The notes: generated by a model from the sequence alone, not told the origin. A stretch of DNA of 64,000 bases from Chrysogorgia sp. JL179-B06 (GCA_035772405.1 JAYKKM010000439.1:5956001-6020000), one strand, 5' to 3'; positions 10,899 to 19,607 are shown, counted from the stretch's first letter. Program-made: numbers and translations.

Positions 10899-12243
10899 AT
10901 GTCCTTATATCAGTTGTTTCACGTCCCATTCAAGGGTGGATGGATATTCTTTAGATACGCACCCACCAGTGTCTCGGATAATGAAGGGGATTTTTCGGTA
11001 ACATCATATCTGTCGAAGCTGGGACCAAATTTGGGTCTCGCCTTGGTACAACTATCACATAAATTAGCTATGCTCCTTTCCCCTAGCACGAGGTGAAACG
11101 TCTTCAGATTTAGTCAGTTTGGACACTCGTTTTGTTGTCTTCGAGCATGATCGTGTGGTTGTTGATATTCCAACCTTGGGTAAAGTTTCTTGTGAAACGC
11201 AAGGAGCAAGGAAAGTGTTTTACCCTTCTTTCCCCGAAGATCTATGTTTGTGTCCCTTCTTTGTATAACTGAGTACCTCAACAGAACAAAGGAATTCCGC
11301 CCTGTTGATCCAGCTAAGCCAATTGGGTTATTCTTAAGTACAAAATTCTACCTGATCATCACCCTGTTACTTCTAACACTATAGCAAAGTGACTTAAAGA
11401 GGAACTTAACCTTTGTCTGGGACAAGTATGGGATATATTTCGAACGCAAATAACACCAAGCCAATACAATAAGAGTATATACATAAAAGTATATATTTTC
11501 TGAAAGGATGTATTTTAGGCTTTCAGGAACTACCATAAAAAATGTGAGATGTTGCATATTGGCAGAAAAATACCTCGCCAATCAAAAATCCAAAAAATCT
11601 TCCCCCACCAAGAAATTGTATGTAATATTCACACAATATCAACCAAACTTGCACTAGTTTTTGATAAGGATGTCGTAAGATCTATCTATGATGGGATTGT
11701 GGGAAACAATGTTACTATGGTAACAACACCAAAACAAGTTAATCTGAAAAAGTACTTTTAACTTTGAATTTCAAAAACTGAATCATAGAGATATAAACAA
11801 ACACCTAAGATATGTTACTGCAAAGTTTTATGGAAATCAGATAAATATAACTAGACATTTTTGAGTGGGGAAGATTTTTGGAATTTTTGATTGGCGTGGT
11901 ATTTTGCTGCCAATCTGCCGATATGCAACATTTCACGAAAGCCTGAAACATATCCTTTCACAAAATATATACTTTTATGTATTCTTATTGTATTGGCTTG
12001 GTGTTATTTGCATTCAAAATCTATCCTACTGACCTACTCTTGTCCCAGATAAAGGTTAAGCTCCCCCTTAAGAAAATTATTTCGAAAGCCCATCTGGTGC
12101 AGCCTCTCATTCCTGTGTCGGTGATTATAAGGGCAGCTAATTGGGCTCAGGAATCTACTTTACGTAAATTTTATTCCCGACCAACAGCACCAGAAATTTC
12201 GCAATTTTCTAAATCGGTTTTAGAACAAAATGCTACAATATGA
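10899..12243 (+). pseudogene. DIRS tyrosine recombinase, split by a MITE
   Basis: The first part (about 10,899-11,393) contains P-P-T-S-V-S-D-N-like residues and K-L-A-M-L-L, with a run equivalent to 'ALT...RssDLv.Ld.r', then L-C-P and S-T-K in shifting frames. This is the catalytic core around the first arginine. After the MITE the frame resumes (12,072-12,243) with H-L-V-Q-P-L-I-P-V-S and A-A-N-W-A-Q-E-S-T-L-R-K-F-Y, the 'aaW.s.stF.kfY' end that carries the nucleophilic tyrosine in DIRS recombinases. The two halves join logically across the insertion, so the MITE inserted into a formerly continuous gene. Confidence 0.7.
11394..12071. mobile_element. Foldback MITE with TTAA target duplication inside DIRS recombinase
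   Basis: TTAA at 11,394-11,397 and at 12,068-12,071 bracket inverted arms of about 215 bp. Matching blocks include CTTAACCTTTGTCTGGGACA at left against TGTCCCAGATAAAGGTTAAG at right, GAGATGTTGCATATTGGCAG against CTGCCAATCTGCCGATATGC, and CGCCAATCAAAAATCC against GGAATTTTTGATTGGCG. The spacer (about 11,615-11,865) is AT-rich and non-coding. The end sequence differs from the MITE at 2129-2612, so it is a different family with the same TTAA preference. Confidence 0.8.
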
Positions 12244-12261
12244 TAGTTTTGAACATACATC

Positions 12262-13075
12262 GTTATGTCTCCGAAATATAATTTCGGATTTCGCCCGTAG
12301 GGCCTGGAGTAGAGGACCAATTATATGAGGAGACAGAAGTGAGACATAACAATCCCTCCCTGTGGTTTTTCCCTACCCTTTTGTTTATCTTATCTACAGG
12401 TTGCAGTTTTCCGGACTACATTTGTTTAGTTTAGAAGTTGGACAAGTTATCCTGTTATATTCAAGTCCAGTTTGTTCGCATCTTAACCCTATCCGGACTG
12501 GGCTTTTTTATATTCCAATAACAATTTCACAGGTTGATGGCATGGTAATACAGAATATGTTACATTTTTGTTGTCATGGCAACAAATTGTGACGTAATTG
12601 TGATCGGTAAACAAATTTGAAGCAGTTCAAAAAAAGGTTTTTCTCAGGATTATTTCTTACTGTTCTGTTAACGTACATAAGTTATTATATCAATAAATAG
12701 ATTTATCTTAATCGATATGTTTTTTGGTCGAAATTTCGTGTTAGTGGGTGTTCAGGAATACTCTGTAACTTTTTTATACCTAATATGTTTTCACCATTTT
12801 TTTAGCCCATACTATCAGCATTTAAATTCAGCGCGGGCAGATTCCGCCCCCCCTGTCTAGATAGGGTTAAAGGCCGAGAAACACGTGATGTAAATAGGGC
12901 CTATATATTTTTAGAATTTTAAATAGGGCCTATATATTTTAGTTTTGGCTGTAAAGTTGCTATGTTTGAGAGTGAAATAAAGGAAATACATTGTTATGTC
13001 TCATGACTTCTGTCTCCTGATATAATTCGTCCTTCACTACAGGCCCTACGGGCCCTTGCGAAATCGGAAATTAAA
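12262..13075. repeat. Inverted terminal/internal complementary repeats of the DIRS element
   Basis: A roughly 95-bp block at 12,262-12,356 (with GTAGGGCCTGGAGTAGAGGA and GGAGACAGAAGTGAGACATA) recurs in inverted orientation at about 12,985-13,075. DIRS elements regenerate their ends from such complementary regions. The 630 bp between holds no gene, but it contains a 27-bp direct duplication (TAAATAGGGCCTATATATTT) at about 12,892-12,945. Confidence 0.65.
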
Positions 13076-13079
13076 AGCT

Positions 13080-13615
13080 AAAAACGTGAGTGGTAACCCC
13101 CATTACCTTCAACACAAATATTATTAGAAACGATCTGGTATGGTTACCTGTTTGTAACAAAAAATGTCATCGACGGTAACATTTTGCAGTCTTGGCCGGC
13201 CAACTATATTGGTAATTGATTTGAACAGGTTCTTTTCTGGAAATGATGGATAAATTAAAATGAAATAATAGCAACGACCGTTTACGAAACAGCCAAGGAT
13301 ACTGAACGCATACCGAGTGAACAAAATTTCCGAGCTGCCTGAACGTGTCTGTATGTATGTATGCAAACACACATTTATCGCCTCCGAAATGAATTAACTT
13401 GTTCCTTCAAGAGTGAAGAGAACAACCAGCAGAAAACGTTAATTCTTCGATCACAGTCCTGGGAAATAGGTTCCTTTCCAAATATTTTGTTTCCGATTTT
13501 TTACTAGGCTTTATGATAATTTCTTATAAGTTGGGGGACTGGGGATGAGTTGCGTAATGCACGTGGCACCGCTGAACGTGGAGTAACGTTTCGTACAGAA
13601 CGAGTTGACTTGATA
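13080..13615. other. Intergenic sequence, no feature seen
   Basis: I see no gene, repeat structure or transposon signature here. The short open frames lack domain-like composition. Confidence 0.6.
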
Positions 13616-13802
13616 TAGACCTCTTTCATAATGGCAGCCAGTCTAAATATTCTTTTATATCTCCATGCAAATTAGCCTTTCTGGCCTCGTTACAAGGCAA
13701 AGATTCTTTGGAATTACAGACACACGAACGAGGTCAGAAAGACTAATTTAAATGAATATAAAAGAATATTTAATTTGAGTGCCATTATGAAAGTGTCTTT
13801 AC
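13616..13802. mobile_element. Small foldback MITE abutting the Polinton
   Basis: About 75 bp at left (TTCATAATGGCAGCC..., AATATTCTTTTATAT, TTTCTGGCCTCGTT) is repeated inverted at right (AACGAGGTCAGAAAG, ATATAAAAGAATATT, GCCATTATGAAAG) around a 35-bp spacer. It ends only about 15 bp before the Polinton's left end. Confidence 0.75.
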
Positions 13803-13809
13803 CTTTGAG

Positions 13810-13815
13810 CATTTA
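13810..13815. repeat. Left target-site duplication CATTTA of the Polinton
   Basis: CATTTA immediately precedes the terminal AGTAGTGTAAAA of the Polinton. The same hexamer follows its other end at 30,831-30,836. A 6-bp duplication is the known Polinton/Maverick integration signature. Confidence 0.9.
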
Positions 13816-14026
13816 AGTAGTGTAAAAAGGCGGGTTCTAGCTCAAATCCCCCCCCATTTTCCCATTTCTCGAGTACCTCCCCATTTCCCCTGATTAAACC
13901 CTGATTAAATAGTCACTCCGCCATTAAGCCCCCTCATTTTCTCGAGTAACAAAACTATCAAGGAAATTAGACGGGACTTTTCATTCTCTTTTTGACTGTC
14001 AATCAAAACTTTTTTGTCAGCGGCCG
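13816..14026 (+). repeat. Left terminal inverted repeat, outer copy
   Basis: It matches the reverse complement of 30,581-30,830 in blocks: the terminal 40 bases with one change, the paired TGATTAAACCCTGATTAAAT, GTCACTCCGCCATTAA, CTCGAGTAA, and GGAAATTAGACGGGACTTTT. It ends with GTCAGCGG, as the right repeat does. Relative to the right repeat it lacks about 20 bp around CGACGCCCCACCCCC. Confidence 0.9.
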
Positions 14027-14231
14027 ATTCTAGCCCATTTTCCCATTTCTCGAGTACCTCCCCATTTCCCCTGACTAAACCCTGATTAGATAGTCACTCC
14101 GCCATTAGGCCCCCCCCCCCCCCATTTTCTCGAGTAACGAAACTATCAAGGAAATTAGACGGGACTTTTCATTCGCACGACGCCCCACCCCCTTTCTTTT
14201 GATTGACACCTGTCAATCAAAACTTTGGTCA
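14027..14231 (+). repeat. Left terminal inverted repeat, second (inner) tandem copy
   Basis: After the first unit the sequence restarts with TTCTAGCCCATTTTCCCATT and repeats the whole unit, lacking only the outermost bases. This copy retains the CGACGCCCCACCCCCTTTC block and the CTTTGGTCA end found in the right repeat but missing from the outer left copy. A C15-16 run lies at about 14,109-14,124. The right end has only one unit, so the left arm has been tandemly duplicated. PolB stops 3 bp inside this boundary. Confidence 0.85.
14197..14222 (-). terminator. Hairpin at the 3' end of the PolB gene
   Basis: TTTTGATTGACA-CC-TGTCAATCAAAA is a perfect 12-bp stem with a 2-nt loop, 12 bp past the PolB stop codon on the minus strand. 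It is one of four perfect hairpins placed at transcript ends in this element. Its position inside the inner terminal repeat copy means the right end carries a weaker version (8-bp stem). Confidence 0.65.
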
Positions 14232-14233
14232 AC

Positions 14234-17200
14234 TCACTCGTCCTCAAATATCACTTTCGTCATGATCTTGTAGTGACCTAGTGCCAGCGTGTTCACCCCA
14301 TCAGGTAAGATATACCGTTTGTCGTCATTGCTACTCAACGCTGTCTTGTTCACGGTCTCTGTGTAAATCTCGTGTTTCCTACTCCTGAACGTGTTCATTG
14401 ATCTCATTTGGGGCTTCCCAGAGAAGAGACAGTTCTTGTAGTCGTCAAAAGTTATCGAACTCTTCACTACACTCTTCTTCACACCTTTACACTTCTTCTC
14501 CTCTCCCCTCAGTGTCTTACACGCGTATAATTTGGATCTCAACCCCGCGAACTCCAAGACTTGTTCTCCAGAGTTCTCGTCCTTCATCATTCCCAATACC
14601 TTCTTGTTTAACCCAACTGGGATACAAGAGGGGTGGTCTTTTCCATAGGCGGATGTGTCAAACCTTGCCTCTACATCTGCACTGATGTCTTTGTAAAAGT
14701 CGTCCGTGTGAATCTCGTACATGAGAGAGTCTGTGTCTGTGAACAACAGACTAGCTTTCTCACCATACTTTGGTTTGATGTAGTCGTAGTGGAACTTGTA
14801 CATCAGCGTCTTACTGAGATCCAAGATGCACATCCCCAGGTACACCGGCTTGACGAATTCCACCTTGGTCCTCTTCATCTGGACGGCTATCAGGTTCTCG
14901 TCGAAGATGGTTCTATGGTTGAAGTTTGGTTTTGTGACTAGTTTCCTCATCTTCTCTCTACTTGTCACTAACTGTATGTCTACTCTGTTCCTAATGTTCT
15001 CCATGGTCTTTCCAAAGACGCTGTTGTTCATTAGCTTGAAGAAGTCTTGTTCAAAAGAGTTCTTCGCTTTTGTCCTTAGGTTTGTGTTGAGTGCAATATA
15101 CTCCCCCATCCAAGCGGATTCGTCAAACGAGATCCCCCGATGGATCTTGGTTAGTTTCAAACCAAGTCTAAGGTACAACTCTAGATTCTTCTTGTGGAGC
15201 ACATATTTAGTCTTGTTGTCAAGGTTTGGGATAAGTTTCTCTATGTCACCCACCTTTACTCGTTCGGGAGCGAGAGGATACTCGTTGTGCAGATCGTGGA
15301 GTTCTTCAGGGTACTCCAAGTCTACTTCCAAGATACAAGGTACGTCTCGCCAGTTTTTCAAGTCTGTCATCCACTCAAAGTTGCCTATTGGGAGAAGTAA
15401 ACTCATCGCCCACCCATAGAGGTTGTTCGCGTCTAGGTAGGGAAGATAGACACTTGGTTTTGTCATGTCGTGTTCGTGGGGACCGACGAGACCTTTTTCC
15501 TTAAGATAGTTCATATACTTATTGTTCGCCTTTGCGTGTCTCTTCGTTATGGTACTTGTTCCACCTCTAATACCTTTTTCAACCATCAACAGCATGTCTA
15601 TGTCTGTCAACAGGTCTAACTTTATCCCAGTGATCTTTAGTAGCGCGTCCCAACTTAGTCCGGGTGAGGTGTAGTAAAAGGCTGGATCCAACCCGTAGTG
15701 GGTTCTACACACTTTCCTAAAACCTTCAAAGACATCTTCGAGTAACATCACGTCCGTTTTCAAGTACAGGTCGTGGTACTCCCTCATATTCGTCATACCA
15801 AAACGTCTCCACACGTTTCTAGCGTGGTTGTACTCGTTGTTAGTGATATCGCTGTCCGTGAGCTTGGAGTAAAACTTGTCGATGGAGGGGAGTTGGGTTT
15901 CGTCAAGTTTCTTCAATCCAGTCATATACTCGTAAGGGTACACACCCTTCTTACTCACGAGGTCAAAGTCTTTACCAAACACCCTCTTTGTCGTTGTCAA
16001 GTCCGTCTTGTCGAGATTCTTAACTAGACTATCTAGGCTACTAGCCATGAATTTAAAGCTGTCTAAGAATCTAAGCTCCCTTGTGATGTCTCTCTCCTTA
16101 CCAGTCTTGTCTGTGTGAGAGTCTACGATCACGTTTTTGCTGAACGAGATGTACTTTTCCTCATTGCTCGGAATACACGTGATTTTTCCCTCAGTCACGC
16201 CTAGACTTTTCACAAATAAATGCGCGTCGTACCCAGACAGGTTGTGAAATATAACGGGTATGAATTTTGGTAGTCTATATTTTAGGTTACAAGTGTTATG
16301 TGCAGCGCCACGGAACTTCCCTGTCAAATGACAGTGGTCACGTACTTTGTGGTCTGGTACACCACTCTTATTTTCCTTAGACCAGTCTTCCTCACATAGC
16401 CAACACACCTTTGTATTTTCGTACGCCCGTTTGTCTTGCGCGGTGAACACCATTGGTTTGGCGACCTTGAACTTGTCGTATATGTTCTTTGTCGTTTCCT
16501 CAAGACTCCTAACGAAGATTTCCCCCAGATCTTCGTCGTCTTTAGTTTTGGTGAATAGGTGTGGCTCTTCCCAGTGTAGTGTGTCGTCGAAGCACTTTAG
16601 GTGGTAACAGAAACCTGAGGGTGTGTGATGTTGGTATTGAGTTGTTGAGCTCTTCTTTGGGTTGTTGGTTGGTCCCTCAATAGGTTCGAGAAAGGACTCA
16701 AAGTCGGCGTAGATGACGAAAGGTACGTCTTGTGTTTTGTAATAGTTTTTGAACTTCAAGGTAGACCCCCACTTTGGCATATGGGTCCTAATGGTGTCCA
16801 CGTCGGAGCAGTACTCGTCGTGTTTTTCAAGACTCTCCAATGTCTTGAAGCTGTTAATACATCTGTAGCAGAAGTGTCTCTTTCCTTTGTGTTTGTTAAT
16901 CTTGCTGGAGACCATTCTGCTCATATTCTTAATCCACACGTAATGACTGTTCACTTTGTCACCCTCACCCTGCTCCGTAATGTACAAGAGGTTGATCGTC
17001 TCGCGACCGTTCCCTTGGATAAGGAGAGGATAGACACCGATCCCAAACTCAAAGGCGAAAACGTTTATGGGGATGTTGTTTCTCACACTGAACTTTCCAA
17101 TGTCATTCAAGGGTGTTGGGAACGTGACGTCCGTCCAGTCAAACTTCTTTGAGAACTCTCTCGTAGCCTCGTCGAGTCTCTCTGCGTTTTTTCTCTCATC

Positions 17201-17917
17201 CGTCATCGCCACGGTCGCGCTCCACTTGAAACACTCGTTGTCGTTCGTGTTTTGGACGTTGATGATGGCTTTCTTCTTGACCAACGCGTCTGGTGTAGGA
17301 ATGTAAGATGACCCACTAATTGGTGCAAACGTGTCAATTAACACGTCCAACTTTTTGACGCGTAGTACTCGCCAGGAACTCCCTCTTTTCAAGTATGTCG
17401 CGAGACTCTCCAAAATCTTTCCCACCATTGTGTGATAGATTTCGTCCAAGTCAGTTCCAGGTACCACGATAGTTGTGAGTGAGTGGAAATGTGCAGTTGC
17501 CTCTACGTCTCCATCGTCTGTTGCTCTCACCATGACACACTCCGAGATGAGTTTGGTTTTGTGTCCCTTTCTCTTTTCCACTTCGTAACTCCAAAGATCA
17601 GTCACAGGCACCTTTGTGTTCTCCAAAAACGTTTGTGGACCAACGCCCTCAGGTGCGTCGATCGAAAACGTGTCTGAGAAACCATAAAGTGCCGTCTCTG
17701 ACCTATGAATGACTTGGTCTTCGGCGTCGTGGAATACGTCTTCTGGTGGTTCTTGCGCGTCGAAGAACACGTCTTCAGGCTCAACCGTCTCGAAGAGTGA
17801 GGTTACCCTTTCTCTTAGAGAGGTGAAGGCAGAGGTGACCCCCATCCTTATCGACTCTGGTGTGTGGTCGACGAACCAGTTGGTCCATTTGTTAAGTTTA
17901 GCTCTAAAACTGTTCAT
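14234..17917 (-). CDS. POLB: Protein-primed family B DNA polymerase
   Basis: This 1227-residue protein would replicate the linear element from its termini. An N-terminal charged region leads to a C2H2-like finger (C350, C353, H365, C370). The exonuclease motifs follow: D-F-E at about 405-407, H-N-L-S-G-Y-D at 558-564 and Y-L-K-T-D at 718-722. Between the first two lies an insertion with C-W-L-C, D-H-C-H-L-T-G and H-N-T-C-N (505-543), which resembles the endonuclease VII-like zinc module of other Polinton polymerases. Polymerase motifs are Y-L-D-A-N-N-L-Y-G (827-835), K-L-M-N-N-S-V-F-G-K (961-970) and the catalytic D-T-D-S (1061-1064). All catalytic residues are present. It is transcribed towards the left terminus and ends at a hairpin. 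The start follows a CTTTAAAGA motif. Confidence 0.97.
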   Translation of the reverse strand: MNSFRAKLNKWTNWFVDHTPESIRMGVTSAFTSLRERVTSLFETVEPEDVFFDAQEPPEDVFHDAEDQVIHRSETALYGFSDTFSIDAPEGVGPQTFLENTKVPVTDLWSYEVEKRKGHKTKLISECVMVRATDDGDVEATAHFHSLTTIVVPGTDLDEIYHTMVGKILESLATYLKRGSSWRVLRVKKLDVLIDTFAPISGSSYIPTPDALVKKKAIINVQNTNDNECFKWSATVAMTDERKNAERLDEATREFSKKFDWTDVTFPTPLNDIGKFSVRNNIPINVFAFEFGIGVYPLLIQGNGRETINLLYITEQGEGDKVNSHYVWIKNMSRMVSSKINKHKGKRHFCYRCINSFKTLESLEKHDEYCSDVDTIRTHMPKWGSTLKFKNYYKTQDVPFVIYADFESFLEPIEGPTNNPKKSSTTQYQHHTPSGFCYHLKCFDDTLHWEEPHLFTKTKDDEDLGEIFVRSLEETTKNIYDKFKVAKPMVFTAQDKRAYENTKVCWLCEEDWSKENKSGVPDHKVRDHCHLTGKFRGAAHNTCNLKYRLPKFIPVIFHNLSGYDAHLFVKSLGVTEGKITCIPSNEEKYISFSKNVIVDSHTDKTGKERDITRELRFLDSFKFMASSLDSLVKNLDKTDLTTTKRVFGKDFDLVSKKGVYPYEYMTGLKKLDETQLPSIDKFYSKLTDSDITNNEYNHARNVWRRFGMTNMREYHDLYLKTDVMLLEDVFEGFRKVCRTHYGLDPAFYYTSPGLSWDALLKITGIKLDLLTDIDMLLMVEKGIRGGTSTITKRHAKANNKYMNYLKEKGLVGPHEHDMTKPSVYLPYLDANNLYGWAMSLLLPIGNFEWMTDLKNWRDVPCILEVDLEYPEELHDLHNEYPLAPERVKVGDIEKLIPNLDNKTKYVLHKKNLELYLRLGLKLTKIHRGISFDESAWMGEYIALNTNLRTKAKNSFEQDFFKLMNNSVFGKTMENIRNRVDIQLVTSREKMRKLVTKPNFNHRTIFDENLIAVQMKRTKVEFVKPVYLGMCILDLSKTLMYKFHYDYIKPKYGEKASLLFTDTDSLMYEIHTDDFYKDISADVEARFDTSAYGKDHPSCIPVGLNKKVLGMMKDENSGEQVLEFAGLRSKLYACKTLRGEEKKCKGVKKSVVKSSITFDDYKNCLFSGKPQMRSMNTFRSRKHEIYTETVNKTALSSNDDKRYILPDGVNTLALGHYKIMTKVIFEDE

Positions 17918-17969
17918 TCTTTAAAGAGTTGGTTATACCTTTAAGCCTCATGTGATTTCGGTCGGAAAA

Positions 17970-18326
17970 TCAAATGCGCAGTTCTTTACGAAACGTGAAG
18001 GAAATGTCGTCGACGACTAGACTCTTCCCTGTTCTTATCCGGTAGGTGATAGACCCTGGGAAGAGACTCAAGCTCTTTGCTAGCGACAAGATACTTTTAA
18101 ATTTTGTCTCTTCTCCAGTGGTCACGTTTGTCTTGACCACGACCTGGGCGAGTTTCCTTTTCTTACAATGGTCGTATCTCTTTGGGATATCGATAGGTTC
18201 CATCCCCAACGCTTCTAGAATCTCGCAATGTTTTGCCCCTTGCTTTAGCCTAACACCTCGCTCTCTCACGATGACTTTTAGTTCCCTGGTGGTTAGATAT
18301 TTGGTACTTGCTTTCGTGAGTGACAT
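17970..18326 (-). CDS. SAP-like / NUMOD1-like putative DNA-binding protein
   Basis: I chose the internal methionine, giving 118 residues, because the longer frame upstream (to 18,623) only overlaps the next gene in another frame and has arginine-rich, non-natural composition. Residues 11-42 (Y-L-T-T-R-E-L-K-V-I-V-R-E-R-G, then A-K-H-C-E-I-L-E-A-L) resemble a SAP helix-loop-helix. Residues about 62-113 (N-V-T-T-G-E-E-T-K-F-K-S-I, then S-I-T-Y-R-I-R-T-G-K) resemble the NUMOD1-type helix-turn-helix module known from homing endonucleases. Both are DNA-binding modules, so a role in replication, packaging or regulation is plausible. It lies between PolB and a membrane protein gene in the same minus-strand block. 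Domain calls are by eye. Confidence 0.7.
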   Translation of the reverse strand: MSLTKASTKYLTTRELKVIVRERGVRLKQGAKHCEILEALGMEPIDIPKRYDHCKKRKLAQVVVKTNVTTGEETKFKSILSLAKSLSLFPGSITYRIRTGKSLVVDDISFTFRKELRI

Positions 18327-18352
18327 GGTTTTGTTGGTGTGCTTTGTTGTCC

Positions 18353-18772
18353 TTAGATCACCATTGACACCACCTTGTACCCAATCCACCCAACACCAAC
18401 GGCGAGAACCCCTTCTGACACCGTCAAGTACCCTTGCATCTCCGGTGATGGCGTGTAGTAGTCGTGCAACTCTGGTTCCTTGTGGAACTTTTCGGTCTTG
18501 CGAAGCGTAGCAGAGAGTGCATCGAGAGCCGCGTTCGTGTCGTTGATGTTGTGGTTTGCGTCCGACAAGGCGAGACGTAGTCGCGCGACTTTGTCTCTGC
18601 GAGCCACCTCTTCCTCGTTCCACAGTTCCCTGTCCCGCGTGAGTTTCTCCATTGCGAGGTTGTGGCGGCTAATCTCTTCGCCATACTTGTTTCCCTCAAG
18701 GTGCTTGAAAAGAAACCCTGCACCTGCGAATGCAAGTGCGTTGAATAGTCCTCCTACCATCATAGACGTCAT
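18353..18772 (-). CDS. Small two-helix membrane protein with coiled coil
   Basis: The protein has 139 residues from the methionine at 18,772, which directly follows the TAAAG start motif; an in-frame methionine six codons upstream is less likely. A hydrophobic segment (about residues 6-22, G-G-L-F-N-A-L-A-F-A-G-A-G-F-L-F) is followed by a long charged helix with heptad-like leucines (about 30-95) and a second hydrophobic segment at the C-terminus (about 116-139). I do not recognise the family. It could be an inner-membrane or virion membrane component. It is the first gene of the leftward block and is divergent from the 123-residue gene across the repeat-rich control region. Confidence 0.7.
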   Translation of the reverse strand: MTSMMVGGLFNALAFAGAGFLFKHLEGNKYGEEISRHNLAMEKLTRDRELWNEEEVARRDKVARLRLALSDANHNINDTNAALDALSATLRKTEKFHKEPELHDYYTPSPEMQGYLTVSEGVLAVGVGWIGYKVVSMVI

Positions 18773-18978
18773 CTTTATCTTACTGAGCAAATCTTGAGCA
18801 AATTAGTTTTGCTGCGTAGCAACTTTTGAGCAAATCTTGAGCAAATTGGTTTTGCTGCGTAGCAACTTTTGAGCAAATCTTGAGCAAATCAGCTTTGCCG
18901 CGTAGCAAATCTTGAGCAAACCCAAGCAAATCTCAAGCAAATCTCAAGCAAATCTTTGTGAGTAAGATAAAGATATGA
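18768..18978. promoter_or_regulatory. Divergent promoter region
   Basis: Both genes leaving this region are preceded by the same string, GTAAGATAAAGAT, in opposite orientation: reading left into the 139-residue gene at 18,772, and reading right into the 123-residue gene at 18,975. The repeats between suggest shared regulation. Confidence 0.6.
18785..18958. repeat. Iterated GAGCAAATCTT repeats between divergent blocks
   Basis: Two full 43-bp units and a partial third contain GAGCAAATCTTGAGCAAAT followed by TTTTGCTGCGTAGCAA, whose TTGCT/AGCAA halves can pair. Beyond them the array degenerates into short AAGCAAATCT iterations. At least eleven copies of (G/A)AGCAAA(T/C) are present. This is the only repeat array inside the element. 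It lies exactly between leftward and rightward gene blocks, so a bidirectional enhancer, replication or packaging signal is plausible. Confidence 0.8.
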
Positions 18979-19346
18979 GTGAAGCAACAGAGACAATCAC
19001 GTCCCAAAAACCCAAGGACCCAAAGAAGGTCGAGCAAGGAAAGAGACTCGCCGCGATTAGCAAAGCTGCAAAGGCGAAGAAGGCTCAAGAAAGACTCGAG
19101 CAAAGCGAGGGACACCGACCACAAGAGAGCAACCAACTCGTTGGTCAGCTCGGGTATGTCGTCGGAGCGATTGGTGTCGCTGGAGGGTTATACTTTTATT
19201 TCAAACGTGACGACGAGCCTCCACCTCGCCACGTCGTCTTCGACTCCTTGGAGGCAAGCGCTCCGGTGGTGACTCCATCGTGTTCTAGAGCATCTTCCGA
19301 TGCAGACCAGGCCAAAGATTGTTCTGACCTTGAGTCTTTTGATTAA
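18975..19346 (+). CDS. Small basic single-pass membrane protein
   Basis: This 123-residue protein has a lysine- and alanine-rich N-terminal half (K-A-A-K-A-K-K-A-Q-E-R), one hydrophobic helix (about residues 57-75, with L-G-Y-V-V-G-A-I-G-V-A-G-G-L-Y-F-Y-F) and an acidic, serine-rich tail. I recognise no family. A basic N-terminus and single helix would suit a virion or host-membrane protein that touches DNA. It is the first gene of a three-gene rightward block. The ATG follows AGATAAAGAT directly. Confidence 0.65.
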   Translation: MSEATETITSQKPKDPKKVEQGKRLAAISKAAKAKKAQERLEQSEGHRPQESNQLVGQLGYVVGAIGVAGGLYFYFKRDDEPPPRHVVFDSLEASAPVVTPSCSRASSDADQAKDCSDLESFD

Positions 19347-19372
19347 AAACTTTTCTCTCATGTAATAAAAGG
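19345..19372 (+). promoter_or_regulatory. AAAACTTTTCTC...AATAAAA start motif
   Basis: AAAACTTTTCTCTCATGTAA and then TAAAAGG lead directly to the ATG at 19,373. Almost the same string precedes the next gene and the major capsid gene, which suggests one promoter class. Confidence 0.55.
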
Positions 19373-19582
19373 ATGTCAGATCAAAAGGAAATAGTGAGCA
19401 ACACTCTACTCTACACAGCCGTAGGAGTTGGAGTTGGTGTGGCGACGATAGTTTTTGTTGTTAGTGAGCTTGTGGACTACTACTTACCAGTCAAAGAACC
19501 GACTCCGGAGGAGGAGTGGGAATTAGCTCTCGACCTAATTGACTCCATGTATAAAAGACGACTGAGGGGTGTGTTTGACTAA
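19373..19582 (+). CDS. Small membrane protein, paralogue of the next gene
   Basis: It has 69 residues: M-S-D-Q-K-E, a hydrophobic helix (about residues 11-33) beginning N-T-L-L-Y-T-A-V-G-V-G, then an acidic tail. The N-terminus, start of the helix and upstream motif are shared with the downstream 74-residue gene (M-S-D-R-K-E, D-T-L-L-Y-T-A-A-G-V-A), so the pair arose by tandem duplication and then diverged in the C-terminal halves. Function unknown. Confidence 0.65.
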   Translation: MSDQKEIVSNTLLYTAVGVGVGVATIVFVVSELVDYYLPVKEPTPEEEWELALDLIDSMYKRRLRGVFD

Positions 19583-19607
19583 AAACTTTTTTTCGTATAA
19601 TAAAAGG
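19581..19607 (+). promoter_or_regulatory. AAAACTTTTTTTCG...AATAAAA start motif
   Basis: This is the second copy of the start motif in front of the duplicated small gene. It begins in the stop codon of the preceding gene, so the stop TAA and the promoter overlap. Confidence 0.55.

Larger units (their letters stand above)
8290..13075 (+). mobile_element. DIRS-type (tyrosine recombinase) retrotransposon, decayed
   Basis: Plus-strand coding fragments appear in the order capsid-like ORF, RT, RNase H, tyrosine recombinase, followed by inverted repeats at 12,262-12,356 and about 12,990-13,075. That order and the inverted terminal or internal-complementary repeats are diagnostic of DIRS1-like elements, which integrate by tyrosine recombinase and make no target duplication. 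Frameshifts are frequent. The recombinase is split by a MITE at 11,394-12,071. The left terminal repeat is not recognisable. Confidence 0.75.

Noticed and set aside
14398..17924. Several plus-strand frames of 60-207 codons across PolB
   Set aside because: Antisense shadows of a long, clearly coding gene; no domains.
18327..18623. N-terminal extension of the SAP/NUMOD1-like frame
   Set aside because: Arginine-rich composition and complete overlap with the 139-residue membrane protein in another frame. The internal ATG is followed directly by the recognisable domains.
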